This document shows, piece after piece, positions 12,154-23,611 of a stretch of 64,000 nucleotides of DNA; positions within the stretch are counted from its first letter, which is position 1; the number at the start of each line of letters is the position of its first letter. Source of the DNA: Brachionus koreanus (taxonomy: Eukaryota; Rotifera; Eurotatoria; Ploima; Brachionidae); contig PJRA01000263.1 of NCBI GenBank assembly GCA_016987375.1, positions 2,304,941-2,368,940 of the forward strand, written 5' to 3'. Below the pieces are notes generated by a model. That model searched no databases, was not told the origin of the DNA, and saw nothing but the letters and a program-made list of their open reading frames with translations. The position numbers were made by a program, and so were the translations under genes.

Positions 12154-13856
12154 TTATTTCTGAAATTTAAATTTTAATAAAATGTTTTTTAAAAGCAAAT
12201 CTTACTTTAAGACCAAGCCAACTAGCGGCCATTGAACCCAAAATCAAAATAATTATCACACAGCATATTAACATGATTATTTTTTTCTAATTATTAAAAA
12301 AATTTATTAGTTAAAAATTTGAATTAAAAGTTTAATTTTTCAATCATTTAGTAAAACATTCAAACTAATATTTTTTAATTTTAAGTTAAATTTAAATTTG
12401 AAACGGCAAAACAAGCATCATATAAATGTTACAACAATCAAATAAACCTTTTAACATTTAAAAAAATAGAAAGAATGGCTTATTTTGTTTGTTTACATAC
12501 CCTTCTTGCCTCTCTTTGGAATTTGACAGCTTTTTTTGTATCTTGATTAGCAGTAAGTATAAAATCAACCGACTGCTGTATATTAAATTCAATCCTGTCT
12601 ATCATTTCACCCTAATAAAAAAAAATATTTGGATATTCAATGTTCTTATCATGTTTTAAAGACGCACCTGAGACTCGACTAGCATTGCCATATCCATAAA
12701 CATGTCATGTAACTCTTTAATACTTTGTTCCAACTTAAGGATATCTTTGTGTCGAGCTTCAATATCAGCCAAAGTTTGCTTTGCTACTTTAGTTTCCATT
12801 AAAATCTTAAAAAATTAATAATTAGAAAAGTTCACTCAAAATCAAAGAGTGTTACTCCTTCAGTAAATATTTGCGGGTTGCCGGACTCTAACATTCGCTC
12901 TATTTCTTCTTCATCAGTTTTTTTTCCGGCTAAAAAGCAAAAATAAACATTAGTAAAATTGAATATTTTTAAAATAACATTCAATATCTATTTAAAAAAA
13001 AATTGATGAGAATACATTTCTTTTTTGGTAATTTTAAGAATAACAGATACAATTACATCAAATAAAAAGAAAAGAACATCGACCAGAATCTTAAATGACT
13101 TACTGATTTCGAGCTGACGCTGTATTCTAGCTTTACAGCGTTCTCTATAATCGATTTGGGCGTTATTATAGTCATTCATTACTTCGATAAATTTACGAGA
13201 TAATGTGGAATGCTGAAAAATTTTTATTTAAAATTAAAAAAAAAAGGTTATTATAAGCTTTTCAAAAGTTTAAATTTTAATTTCTTTAATTTAATTAGTA
13301 TTTCTTAATAGAAAGTAATTAATAATTTAAAAAAGTCCATTTAGTCAAAATAAAAGTTATTAAAAATTTTTACCTGAGTTTTTCTAATTCTCAAGTCGGC
13401 CGATTGTCTTGAAGAGTCAGACTCTTCTTGCTCGATATGAGATTCCATGGCTTTAATTTAAAACAATAAATTAGTTTAGTCAAACACTAAAAAAATTATT
13501 TGAATGTATAAATGTAAATTACATTTTAATTTTTGTCTGACTTTTTGAGCTGTCTTTTTAATTTCGGCCATTCTGTCTTCTAATTCGTCTTTAATTTTGT
13601 CGTCGGTTGTTGGTGCGGCCAAAATTGTGCTATGAAGTTTTTTAACTTCATTTACATACTTATGAATACTTTCTACATTGCTACGAATATCTTCAACTTG
13701 ATTGAAAAATTCTTCCATAAAGACAGTTTGGTCCATGTTGACATGAACCTCATCATCGTCGTTTTCATCTTGAGCCTAATATCCAAAATTAAAATACGAT
13801 TTTATCCAAATTGAAAAACAAACCGCTTTGAGGGCTGCTAATCGATCTTTAGTCAT
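12154..13856 (-). CDS. STX1A: Syntaxin-1-type SNARE, gene A
   Basis: A compact gene read as about nine exons, starting [11 protein letters not shown] (13824-13856). Exon 2 (about 13527-13776) encodes the Ha/Hb helices ([19 protein letters not shown]). Exon 4 (13104-13212) is the Hc helix [17 protein letters not shown]. The linker exon follows, then the N-terminal SNARE half ending MAMLVESQ, where Q is the zero-layer residue. The next exon is [17 protein letters not shown], and the anchor [17 protein letters not shown] starts near 12284. This is a plasma-membrane Qa-SNARE that pairs with SNAP-25 and synaptobrevin in exocytosis (family knowledge). The end is uncertain: I splice a 46-base intron (12160-12205) to reach stop 12154, but reading through it gives only a slightly longer tail. 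Each exon is present once. Confidence 0.9.
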
Positions 13857-14493
13857 GCCAATGCTTAGATTGAAACAAAAATTGTATATTTACAATAAAT
13901 TATTTAAAAAAAAAAACAAACAATAATGATTTAATAATTTAAATTAAGTGTTTTAGATCTAAAAATGAAAAAAATTTAGACAATTTTTTCTCTAAAAATA
14001 ATTAATTTTGGTGAAAAAAAAAGAAAAATTATTGAGATAATTAAAGATTTTTAGTTTTAGAAAATTTTTTTTTTTTTCAATAAATTTTTCCAGCTGTTGT
14101 ATTTTATTTGGATTCTAAATTTTATATGATGCAATTAGATTTTGTATTCTTTAAATTTTTTAACTTTAATTAACAGATGATTTTGATAATTTTACCACAT
14201 GATACAATCAGATGTTTTCAAATCCAGTCAAAATTTAAATTCACTCGTGTTCTTTAAAATAAAAATTTAGACAAATATAGACTACATTTATCTACATCAA
14301 CATGTACAACATTTATTTAAGGTTTCATACAGTAATATAAAACAATCAAAATTACAAAAATAATATTTATTGAATAAGTTTTATTAAATAAAAAAAAAAC
14401 TAAATTTAAAATTATTTTTTAAATTCACAAAACAATTTGCATCCATGATCCATCGTTTGATTAATTTTGGATTTTTAATTGATTTTAATTCGA
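13857..14493. other. Spacer between syntaxin genes B and A
   Basis: AT-rich DNA upstream of gene A and downstream of the last gene B anchor exon. No coding exon is seen. It presumably holds the gene A promoter and the gene B 3' end. Confidence 0.5.
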
Positions 14494-14574
14494 TCAATAT
14501 GATATACCGAGTGCGAATAGTAGCATTAAAATAATAACAATAAAACTCAGTATTAAAATAATTTGCATTTTTCG
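14494..14574 (-). other. Syntaxin B anchor exon version 3
   Basis: After an acceptor (AAATTTAG) the frame reads [20 protein letters not shown] and stops eight codons later. It is a membrane segment with almost no luminal tail. It starts in phase 0, like the other two anchors. It begins with Arg-Lys rather than the Lys-Lys of most syntaxin-1 anchors. Confidence 0.7.
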
Positions 14575-17500
14575 CTAAATTTGTATAACATTTGAAATAA
14601 ATTCGTTTTAAAATTTTTCATTCTCAAAAATAGCTCCGGATTTTAATTTAAATTTAAAAATAAAATAATAATATACAGGACGAAATAAAGTATTTTATTA
14701 ATGGATGTTGATTATCTTCTTCTATTATTATTATTATTATTATTATTTTCATTAGGATTGCTTGGTGGCTTTGGCAAATAAATCCATAGCAACAATGCTA
14801 GTATTAAGATGAGTACAATTATGATAACAACCACTAATATGATGATAAATATTTTTTTCTTAAAAAAGAGAAATTCCTCATTGAAATAGTTAAAAAGTTG
14901 CAAAATTCTAAATTAGTGCTAAAAAATCGTATCAATATTTGCATTTACTTGGTTTAGAAAATTTTTTAACCTAAATTAAAATATTTTCTATTGATACGAT
15001 ATTAAGAAGACAAAAAGCATTTGGGAAAAGTGCAATACCAGAGTTAATTTTAAGTTCCAAAAAGCTTTATTAGTTTTATTTAATTTATATAATCATTTTT
15101 TTTTTAAATAAAGATTAATTAAGATATAAAAATTAATTAACTAAAAAATCAAAATAAAAAGGCATTCGCGATATTTTTGGCTTTTTATAAAAATATTATG
15201 CACTAACCGGTCTTAATTTGAAAAAAAAAATATTTTTTTAAATTTAAAATTCATTTTGAATTTAAACATTAAATTTGAACTCATGATGGATGACTTCAGA
15301 ATAGACTTTTTTAAGTGATACAGTTAACTTGACTTTGGTACAGACACAGCAATTATTAATCCTATGACCAGCAATACTACCAACACAATTATAATGATAA
15401 TTATTTTTTTCTTAAAAGTAAAAATAATGAAGTTAGATTTAAAATATATTTATTTTAACAAATATAATTTTAAAATTTTCCTCTCATCTATTCTGATTAT
15501 GAATATGATTTTAAAAATTCCTATTCTATTACTATATTTTGAAATAAATGATTGATTGTCATTAAATGAAAACTTATATCTAAATAAATTTAAGAAAATT
15601 AAAATATTTTATGGAAAAATAATGAGGTTTAATCTAAAACTGATTGCATAAGCTGAAAGTTCAACTCGACCAAAATCAATTGAAAAATCGATTCTTTAAT
15701 AAAATTTTTAAAGTTGTTTTATTTTCTTAATTTTTGAAAATTTCTTGTGGAAAAAAATTAGATTTCTTGTATATTCTGCCATCTATAGACAATCAATATG
15801 TTTTTTTACTTTTATTGGAATATCATTCATTTTTAAATTTACTCTTTTCTTTACTCTATTCAATAAATGATTTAAATCGATTGACAGCTAATAAGTTTAA
15901 ATAAGTAAAAAGACATTTAAATAATGATACCTGAAATAACTTAAGTATTTTAACAAGCAAATAGTTAGTAGGTCTTTTTTACCGAAAGAGAAAAATAGCT
16001 GTTGGTTCAAATAATTTTAGCTAAGAAGAAAAGTTAATAAAAAAGCTAGTTTAGTAATCAGAATAGATGTTAGTCGTTAATAAATGATAGAAAGCCAAAA
16101 TTTTTAAAAAGCTTTTTAGTTTAAAAAATCAAGCATTTGTATAAAAATAGCGCTAGCAAATTAATTTAATAGCATAAAATAACGACAATTCAACCAAAAT
16201 AAAATCATATCCGATTAAAACTAACTAAAAATAATACAACTTAAACAAAATCCTAATAAACTTACCCTTCTAGCCTCTCTTTGGTACTTAAGTGCTTTTT
16301 TAGTACCTTCGTTTGCCATTAATACGTAATCAACTGATTTTTGTATATTATACTCGATACGATCAATCATTTCACCCTGAATATGGTGAGTTAATGAGAG
16401 GATAGAATTTTTTTTAAATCACCTATTTTTGATTCAGTCGAATATACCTCAAAATTGTCGTTTTTTCTGCCATTTAAATATTATGATTATACAGCTCAAA
16501 GGAATTAAGTGATAAGATTAGGAGAGCAATTTTTTGAGAGTGATTAGTGCAATAGCTACAATAAAAAATATTCTTACACGTCTGGCTTTTTTCTGGTAAG
16601 TAACAGCTTGTTTAGTTTCTATTTTGGCTTGTTCCACATATTCTGTAGCTTGGCCTATATTTCGTTCTATATTGTCAATCATTTCACCCTAAGTTATCAC
16701 AACAATTTTTATCTTATTTGCTAACTTTTTATTCGATTGAATCAAAATAGCTATTTGATTATTGAACTAAAATTTAAAAATTAAAAAACCAATTTGATAA
16801 TTAATTAAATTTTTAAAATGGCTCTGTAATGTTTCATAGCAAGCTATTTTAAATTAAATCATTGTCTTTAGAATATAAATGGTAATTTTCTGAAAATATA
16901 TCGTAATGAGCCACCTAATTTAAAAAATCAAAGAATTAGAAGAATTATAGATGATTTATTAGACTATGCTCCTGTAAATTTGAATGTCCTAGCTAGTAAG
17001 AAAGATGATTTATTAAAATTAAATAGTTGGATAATCATTTCGTGATTTAAATATTGAATAAAATCATTTATGTGTTTACGATGAAATCAGTGGTGGGATA
17101 AATGTGGAGGAGATTGTCAAGATGAAGCCGAAGTGGACAATTTTAGTGATGTAGAAAGTTGCAATGAAGAAGAATGTGAGAAAGATTATGAAAATATTAT
17201 ATTATATTTTTTTTTCATATATATAAAATTACATTTTAATTTGTCTACGGGATTTAATTTTTAATTAAATAAATAAATGAATAGAGCAACGGAATACACT
17301 TAATATGGATGTGATAAATTGAATTGGATGTCAAAGACAAGCTGTAATGGTATGAAATTTTTCAGTAAAGGCTTCACTTATACAAAAGAACGAGGCTCTA
17401 ATAGACTTGTAAAGTGTTAAAGTAATCTGGAAATGTCAGCATACTTACTACATAATGTAGCGGACGTGGTTTTTCAAATTAATATTGAGATTAAAAACTA

Positions 17501-19691
17501 TGTTCAGATATCACGAAACAAAGATTGTAGAATTATAGCATAAATTAATTTATGTAATTGACAAATTATCATAAAATTAGAACAAAAGTTAATAGAGTGA
17601 GATAAAACAAGAATGACAATTGTAAAGAATTTGATGATTTATCAAAAGTTTAAATAAAAGAGCTAAAATCAATTTATCGAAATGAAAAGTTTTTGTAGGT
17701 GATAAAGGAGTTGATGACCCAAAACACATTTTATGTTTACAACAAAAGAAAATTTGAAAAATTTGGATAATCACATAGATTGGTTTTTCAATTAAATTTT
17801 AGTAATAAGTGTTCACTTAACTTTATTTAATTCACTTTACAATTAATGTAAAGACTCTCCGTTTTTTGTATGCTTTTTTTAAGAATCAAGAAACTTATGT
17901 TAAACTATTTAGAATTAATTTTTTGCTATGAAACGTACTAACACTTAAAAAATGAACTTGATAGACGTTAACTATAGAAGTCAACTGTTTTGAAAAATTG
18001 TACCTATTTTTTTTTGATAAAATATCACTAAACATTTTTTGATTTTTGAGAGATTTAATTTTCATCAATTTTAAAGGATTCTTTTAGTTGAAAACAGGCC
18101 AACTGGTCCAGCTCAATTAATTGGTTTTTTAATTGATAATTTTAGTTTGAAAAATATTAATCAATTGTTTATATAAACACAAAATTTAAATAAGGAATAA
18201 ATTCGCATACCTGAGACTCGACTAGCATTGCCATATCCATAAACATATCGTGTAACTCTTTAATACTTTGTTCCAACTTAAGGATATCTTTGTGTCGAGC
18301 TTCAATATCAGCCAAAGTTTGCTTTGCATTTTGTGTTTCCATCAAAATCTTAAAAAAAATTGAGAAAATTCACTCAAAATTAAAAAATATTACTCCTTCA
18401 GTAAATATTTGCGGGTTGCCGGACTCTAACATTCGCTCTATTTCTTCTTCATCAGTTTTTTTACCGGCTTAAAAAAAAATCAAATTACCAAAAAAAAAAT
18501 GCTTCGAATTTTCATTTTTCAATTTTATTAATAAAAAAAAACTAAAATTTTATATTAAAATTAAATAATAATATAATTTTTTTGCTCATTTCAGACAATT
18601 TTTTGAATTTTCTGAAAATCATGACTTTATTTAAAAAAAGTTTGTTAGCAATGAAAAATTAATCTCATCTTGTTCTTATTTTATACTCTTAACCCTAAAA
18701 CAGACCCACAAATGTCAATTTTTATAAAATTTTTAACATTCTTAATGAAAAATGTGATTCAATTTGAGAAGATCTTAGATCGATTTGTTTTAACACTTTC
18801 TTTTTAATTTTGACTAAATGACAAAAAAAAATCAAGCACAATCAAAGCTTACTAATTTCTAGTTGACGTTGAATTCGGCTTTTACAAGCATCACGATGTA
18901 GAATTTGAACATTGTTATAAGATCCCATAATTTCGGAGAATAAATGCGACAAAAAAGAAAACTAAAAAAAGCAATAAAAATAATTAAAATAAAAATATGC
19001 AAGCATTTATTTTGAACATCAAGATCAAACATTGACCAAAAGTACTAAAATAACTTACTGATTTCGAGCTGACGCTGTATTCTAGCTTTACAACGTTCTC
19101 TATAATCTATTTGGGCATTATTATAATCATTCATTACTTCGATTAGATATAGAAATAATGTCGAATGCTGACATTTTTTTGTTCAAAATAAAATTTAAAT
19201 GATTTATTTTTCAAAAATTACAAACCTGCATCTTTCTAATTCGATAGTCTGCACTAAAAGTTTGTTTCTTACTTTCCATATTTACTACAAAAGCCTCCAT
19301 ATCTTTTGAAATTTATTTTTAAATCTAAGCTTTATCATGCATGCTTTCATTTACCTTTAAGCTTTTGCCTGACTAGCTGAGCCGTTCTCTTTATTTCGAA
19401 CATTCTATCCTCCAATTCGTTTTTTATTTTATCATCAGTTGTAGGTGCAGATAATATTGTACTATGAAGTCGTTTCACTTCGTCCACATATTTATGAGCA
19501 TTCTCAATACTGGTGCGTATATCTTGTACTTGGTTGTAAAATTCTTCCATAAAAGCAACGGGGTACATATCTATTTGAACCATGTCTTCATCATCACCCT
19601 CCTGAGCCTAAAATTAAAATGAAATCACATGATTGATAATTAATTTTTTAAAACGAACCGCTCTCAGGGCTGCCAATCGGTCCTTAGTCAT
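14494..19691 (-). CDS. STX1A: Syntaxin-1-type SNARE, gene B, with duplicated alternative exons
   Basis: Same exon plan as gene A. Exon 1 is [11 protein letters not shown] (19659-19691). Exon 2 (about 19355-19608) holds the Ha/Hb helices with [17 protein letters not shown]. Exon 3 lies at about 19228-19303. Two versions of the Hc-helix exon follow (19059-19167 and 18853-18961). The linker exon (about 18400-18470) comes next, then the N-terminal SNARE half (about 18213-18348) ending MAMLVESQ. After it lie two versions of the C-terminal SNARE half (16578-16688 and 16266-16376) and three anchor exons (15324-15410, 14712-14858, 14494-14574). Duplicate exons agree in length and phase, so any transcript using one of each stays in frame. 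Expected role: plasma-membrane Qa-SNARE. A 1.5-kb intron (16689-18212) holds a decayed coding remnant. Which combinations are expressed cannot be told from DNA. Confidence 0.88.
14712..14858 (-). other. Syntaxin B anchor exon version 2, with poly-Asn tail
   Basis: The exon encodes [20 protein letters not shown], a long hydrophobic run, then a tail with KPPSNPNE, eight Asn residues and three Arg before the stop. The Asn run is an (AAT)8-type microsatellite at about 14727-14750. The tail would face the lumen or outside of the cell, which is unusually long for a syntaxin. Confidence 0.75.
15324..15410 (-). other. Syntaxin B anchor exon version 1
   Basis: After the acceptor CTTTTAAG the frame reads [20 protein letters not shown] and ends AVSVPKSS before a stop. 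This is a typical syntaxin-1 C-terminus: two lysines, one membrane helix and a very short tail. Phase 0 start. Confidence 0.8.
16266..16376 (-). other. Syntaxin B exon for SNARE C-half, version b
   Basis: 111 bases, 37 codons, starting [20 protein letters not shown] and ending YQREARR. Counting from the zero-layer Gln of the preceding exon, layers +1 to +8 read I, I, I, S, V, A, T, A. This is intact SNARE heptad packing. It is closest to the single corresponding exon of gene A. Confidence 0.88.
16578..16688 (-). other. Syntaxin B exon for SNARE C-half, version a
   Basis: 111 bases, 37 codons, starting [20 protein letters not shown] and ending YQKKARR. Layers +1 to +8 read I, I, I, A, V, A, T, A. 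Core packing is kept while surface residues differ widely from version b. Length and phase equal version b, as expected of mutually exclusive exons. Confidence 0.88.
16850..17520 (+). pseudogene. Decayed coding remnant, possibly FLYWCH-type transposon
   Basis: This intron of syntaxin B holds plus-strand stretches that look coding but are broken by stops and frame changes. One reads [20 protein letters not shown] (about 16903-16962) and one [20 protein letters not shown] (from about 17112). A third, [19 protein letters not shown] (about 17349-17405), is followed in a shifted frame by VIWKCQ. The last pair resembles the core of a FLYWCH zinc finger, which is common in DNA-transposon proteins. 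The family call is tentative. Confidence 0.3.
18853..18961 (-). other. Syntaxin B Hc-helix exon, version b
   Basis: 109 bases, starting [20 protein letters not shown] and ending SRIQRQLEI. It aligns without gaps to version a and to the gene A exon but differs at about half of its residues. Splice phases (0 in, 1 out) equal those of version a. Confidence 0.85.
19059..19167 (-). other. Syntaxin B Hc-helix exon, version a
   Basis: 109 bases, starting [20 protein letters not shown] and ending ARIQRQLEI. Its second half is nearly identical to the gene A exon; the first half diverges (LFLYLIEV against LSRKFIEV). In syntaxin-1 this helix is part of the Habc bundle and is bound by Munc18. Confidence 0.87.
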
Positions 19692-20613
19692 TCTCTGATT
19701 CTTTATTTACACTTTAATTTTTGGTACGATTTTAAAATAACTATAAAAATTATCTAGATATTTTTCTAAATTTTTTTTTATTTTTTTAATCAAAAACAAG
19801 ATATTCTTTTGAAAAAAAAATTATCGAGTTTATTTCGTTAAGCAAAATTTTCATAAAAAATTTGATTAGCATTAAAATTTATCAAATAAAATTCTCCTAA
19901 TTTCTTTTATTAAAGCTAAACAAACTTGATTTTTTTTAAATAAAATTTTAATTTATTCAAATTAAGCATATATAATTTAGAATGTTTAAAACCAAAAAAT
20001 ATAGCTGAATATTTGTCAAAAAAAAAAAGAATATTATTCCTAGTAACAAAATATATCAATTAAAAATCAATTTTAAAGGAAAAATTATCGATAAATATAG
20101 ATTTTGCGCGTTCGTCGCGCTTCAATCAAATAACAGAAATAAAATATATTCAAATAAATTTTAAAAAAATTGACTGTCATTATTCACTATTGTGTTATTA
20201 AATCAATTTAAAGTATTTTATAGAAAAAAATTTTATATTTGTATTATAATCAGAATTCAAAAAAAAATAATCAAACAAGCATTTAAATCACTATAAGAGA
20301 TACAGACAAGACAAAGACAAACAAAACTAATCTCATTATTTTTTTTGATCGATAAAAATCGATTAATTTAACGAAAATAGTTTTTATTTTTTATAAAATA
20401 AGTGAATAAAATATTTTTTAGCATAATTTCACTAAATTCTTTTTTATTTAATAAAATAAAAATAATAAAAAAATTAATTGACAAAAAGACAAATTAAAAA
20501 TTTTGCACTTCGGATTCGACCCATTTAAATGGAAGCAAAATCACAAATAAAGCATTTTGATAGGAAAAATCACTAAAAAGGCTTTGAGCAAAGGTATAAA
20601 GATTGTCTTGCGT
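19692..20613. other. Spacer between syntaxin genes C and B
   Basis: AT-rich DNA. No exon or repeat recognised. It probably contains the promoter of gene B. Confidence 0.5.
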
Positions 20614-22480
20614 TTATTTTGCATATATTGCCAATAAAATTATTATTATTATTACAATCACAATTATCACGGCTATAATTAACGCAACAAATATTACTTT
20701 TTTCTAATAAAAAAAATATTAATTTTTCTTTTCTATTTAGTTTTTAATAGCTTTATAACTATTATTATGTTTAGTAGCATTAGCAGGGTCAAAATTAGTA
20801 GCTCTCTCTAAAGTCTTCCTCTTATTTAGGATAATTTTTTTTTAAAAATGAAACTTGAAATACTAATAAAAAACTCTTTAGATTTTTAAAATTTTCAGAG
20901 TTAAATATTTTCTTTGTTATTGACATAAAATAAGTGTTATTCTTTAGAGTAGTTCTCCAAAGCAAAGTTTTTTATTTTAAATAACCATTTGAAGTGTCAG
21001 AAAGTTAGCTGCATTTTTTTACTCTGGTATTTTTATAATAATAAGATTTTTATGTCATTTAATTCCGATAAAATATGAAAAAAAAACTTGTGAATTTATA
21101 AAAAATATGCTGTTAAATCTACAACGTATTTTTAATTAAAATAAAAAGAGAAAAGACTAGTTATTACTTACTAATTAAAATTGTATTAGTCAGCTAAAAA
21201 AGTTAAATTACAAAGTTAATATTTAAAGCAATTTACCTTTCGAACTTTTTTAACATTTTTAACTGCTTTTTTGGTTTCTTCTTTACCTGTTTCAGCCTCT
21301 TCTGCTGTATTGGTCATATTATTCTCAATGTTATCAACTACTTCACCCTTGATAAATTTTTTTATTTAGAATTTGACCATTTTCAAAATTCTAACTTGTG
21401 ATTCCATTAATTCAGCCAAATCCTGAAACATTTCATGCAATTCAAGAATATTTTGTTCCAGTTTAATGATATCTTTATGTCTAGCCTCAATGTCTTTTAG
21501 AGCTTGCTTTGCAATCATTGTTTCGTTAATTATCTTTAGAATAAATTGACTTTAGATTTAATCTTTCTTCACAGTTATTCATAGTAATGTTATATTTTAT
21601 AAAATATTTTACCCCTTGTGTAAATATCTGAGGATCTTGTGACTCCAACATTTCATCAATTTCTTCGTCGTCAGCATCTCTTCCAGCTATTTAAAAATTA
21701 GTGCTAATAAAGGCCCAAAATTGGCTTAATTACTTATTTCTAATTGTCGTTTTATGCGTGTTTTGCAGTCATCCCTGTACTTGGCTTGAATTAAATTGTA
21801 ATTTTGCATTAATTCGGAGAATTTCTTTGACAAATATTCTATCTTGGAAGAAAAAAATTATTTAATTCCTCTGCTAGATCTGAAAGAAAACAAGACTGTA
21901 TTCGAATTTTAAGAATATTAAACTAATTAAAAATCAATGCCTAATAAAAAAATCAAAAATTAATTTAATTAAAAACAAAATACTTGGGTTTTTTTCAATT
22001 TATAGTCAGTTGATGCACGATTTGATTCTTTTTGCTCTTGGACTATTTGATCCTTCAATTCTTAAATGGCACTAAGCAAAAATAATCCTAAAAAGATAAT
22101 CTAATACTTTTTAAATTCTGTTTGATTGCATTTGCATTCGATTTTATTAAATTCATTTGATTGTCAAGTTGATTGCCAAGAGCTTGATTTAAAAACATAA
22201 TAAATTTCAGTTTGTTTCTCAAATCTTACAGTTATCTGTTGAGGGTGAAACCAAAATTTTTTCATGCAACTGCTTTATTTCTTCAATAATGGAACCGATT
22301 TGGTTAATATTTTGCTCCAGAACTTTTGCCTCGCTCAAAAACTCGTCTAGTTGGTTTGGCTGCATTGAATGCATCTGCAAAACGGTGTCATCTTGCATCT
22401 ATATAAAATCTAAAAATCTAGTTTAAGCTATGCAATGTTAATATTACGGTTTTCAATTCTTTTAATCGATCTTTTACCAT
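20614..22480 (-). CDS. Divergent syntaxin-1-like SNARE, gene C
   Basis: Nine exons with the same plan as genes A and B: 22448-22480 ([11 protein letters not shown]), 22230-22398, about 22110-22186, 21984-22063, 21739-21843, 21614-21687, 21400-21537, 21239-21347 and 20614-20706. The linker reads [20 protein letters not shown]. The SNARE N-half ends DLAELMESQ, with Q as the zero layer. The C-half [20 protein letters not shown] has weaker layers (V, I, M, T, A, G, T, A). The anchor is [20 protein letters not shown], ending AIYAK. The Ha region is poorly conserved and lacks the FMEEF motif of A and B. A Qa-SNARE by family; the membrane it serves cannot be told. All phases agree, so the gene looks intact. 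Confidence 0.85.
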
Positions 22481-23611
22481 TTATTTTTAAAAAACTAAAA
22501 TCAACTAGTCTAAATAAAAATTCATTAAAGGTGAATCATAAAATCTGTAAAAAGAAATGATTAATAATATAAACTTTTCATTATGCTTTTAAATTTAAAA
22601 TTATAAAATACAAAAATAAATTTTCTAGTTTCTTTTTATAAATTTTATTTATTTTAAGTCATAATTGTTAGTCACACCAGCGAAAGGCAAATAATTTAAA
22701 GACCCTGGGAGAAAAATTTTTATTTCAAATGCTCCAAAATATATTTTTAATGACGTAATTGGGTTATTCTTCCTGTCTTGAATTTTTTTCTCGCATCTCT
22801 TATTGAAATAATTTTGCTTTCTAATGATGATGCGTACAAATAGTTTGATAAAAAACTTGAAACTCAGTAGTAAAAACAAAAAAAGTATATTTTTTCTAAT
22901 TTGATTCTAAATTTTGATTAAAATTTTGAACACAAACAAGCTAATTGAAAATTTTTCCATAATTTTGAATTTTATCGACTTATTAATAATTCAAAACCCT
23001 AAAGACCAAACTAGTATGAGCATGAAACAATTTGTTGACACCGACTCGAATCTGATGAGACTTGAAAAGTTTTTCTCAAATCCAATTTAACTTGATTGAA
23101 AAATTTTAGTCGAAATTCAAATAGAATCAAAATTAGATCTAAAACTCATGCAAACTGATCCAAGGTTAAATCAAGATCCATCATCAGTGGGGACAAATAA
23201 ATTTATTTGATTCAATTTCTAAATTTCATTTTGTCATAAAATATTCAATTGATATTAATATAAAAAGACTCATTTAGAACAAATATCAGCCCTTACCAAT
23301 CAATGAAACTCTATAAAATTTTTAAATTAAATTGTCAGACATTTAAATCCTTTTAACCGAATTTATTTGCTATTGACATTTCAAAATTTGGTCTTTTATA
23401 TTGGCCTACTAGTTAGATAGCTCATTGTAACAAAATTTATGTCTTTTTTTGAAAAGGAAATAATTTATGTTCAACTATGAATCAAGCTAAATCTCATAAA
23501 ATAATGATTACATTATTTATTATTATTACTTTTTTTCATATAATTTAATAAAAATGATTTATATATATTGATGCAAAATATAAAAAAATAAGAAATATTG
23601 ATTTTTTCCAC

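Noticed and set aside
22649..22879. 76-codon minus-strand open frame upstream of syntaxin C
   Set aside because: No recognisable domain or conserved pattern.
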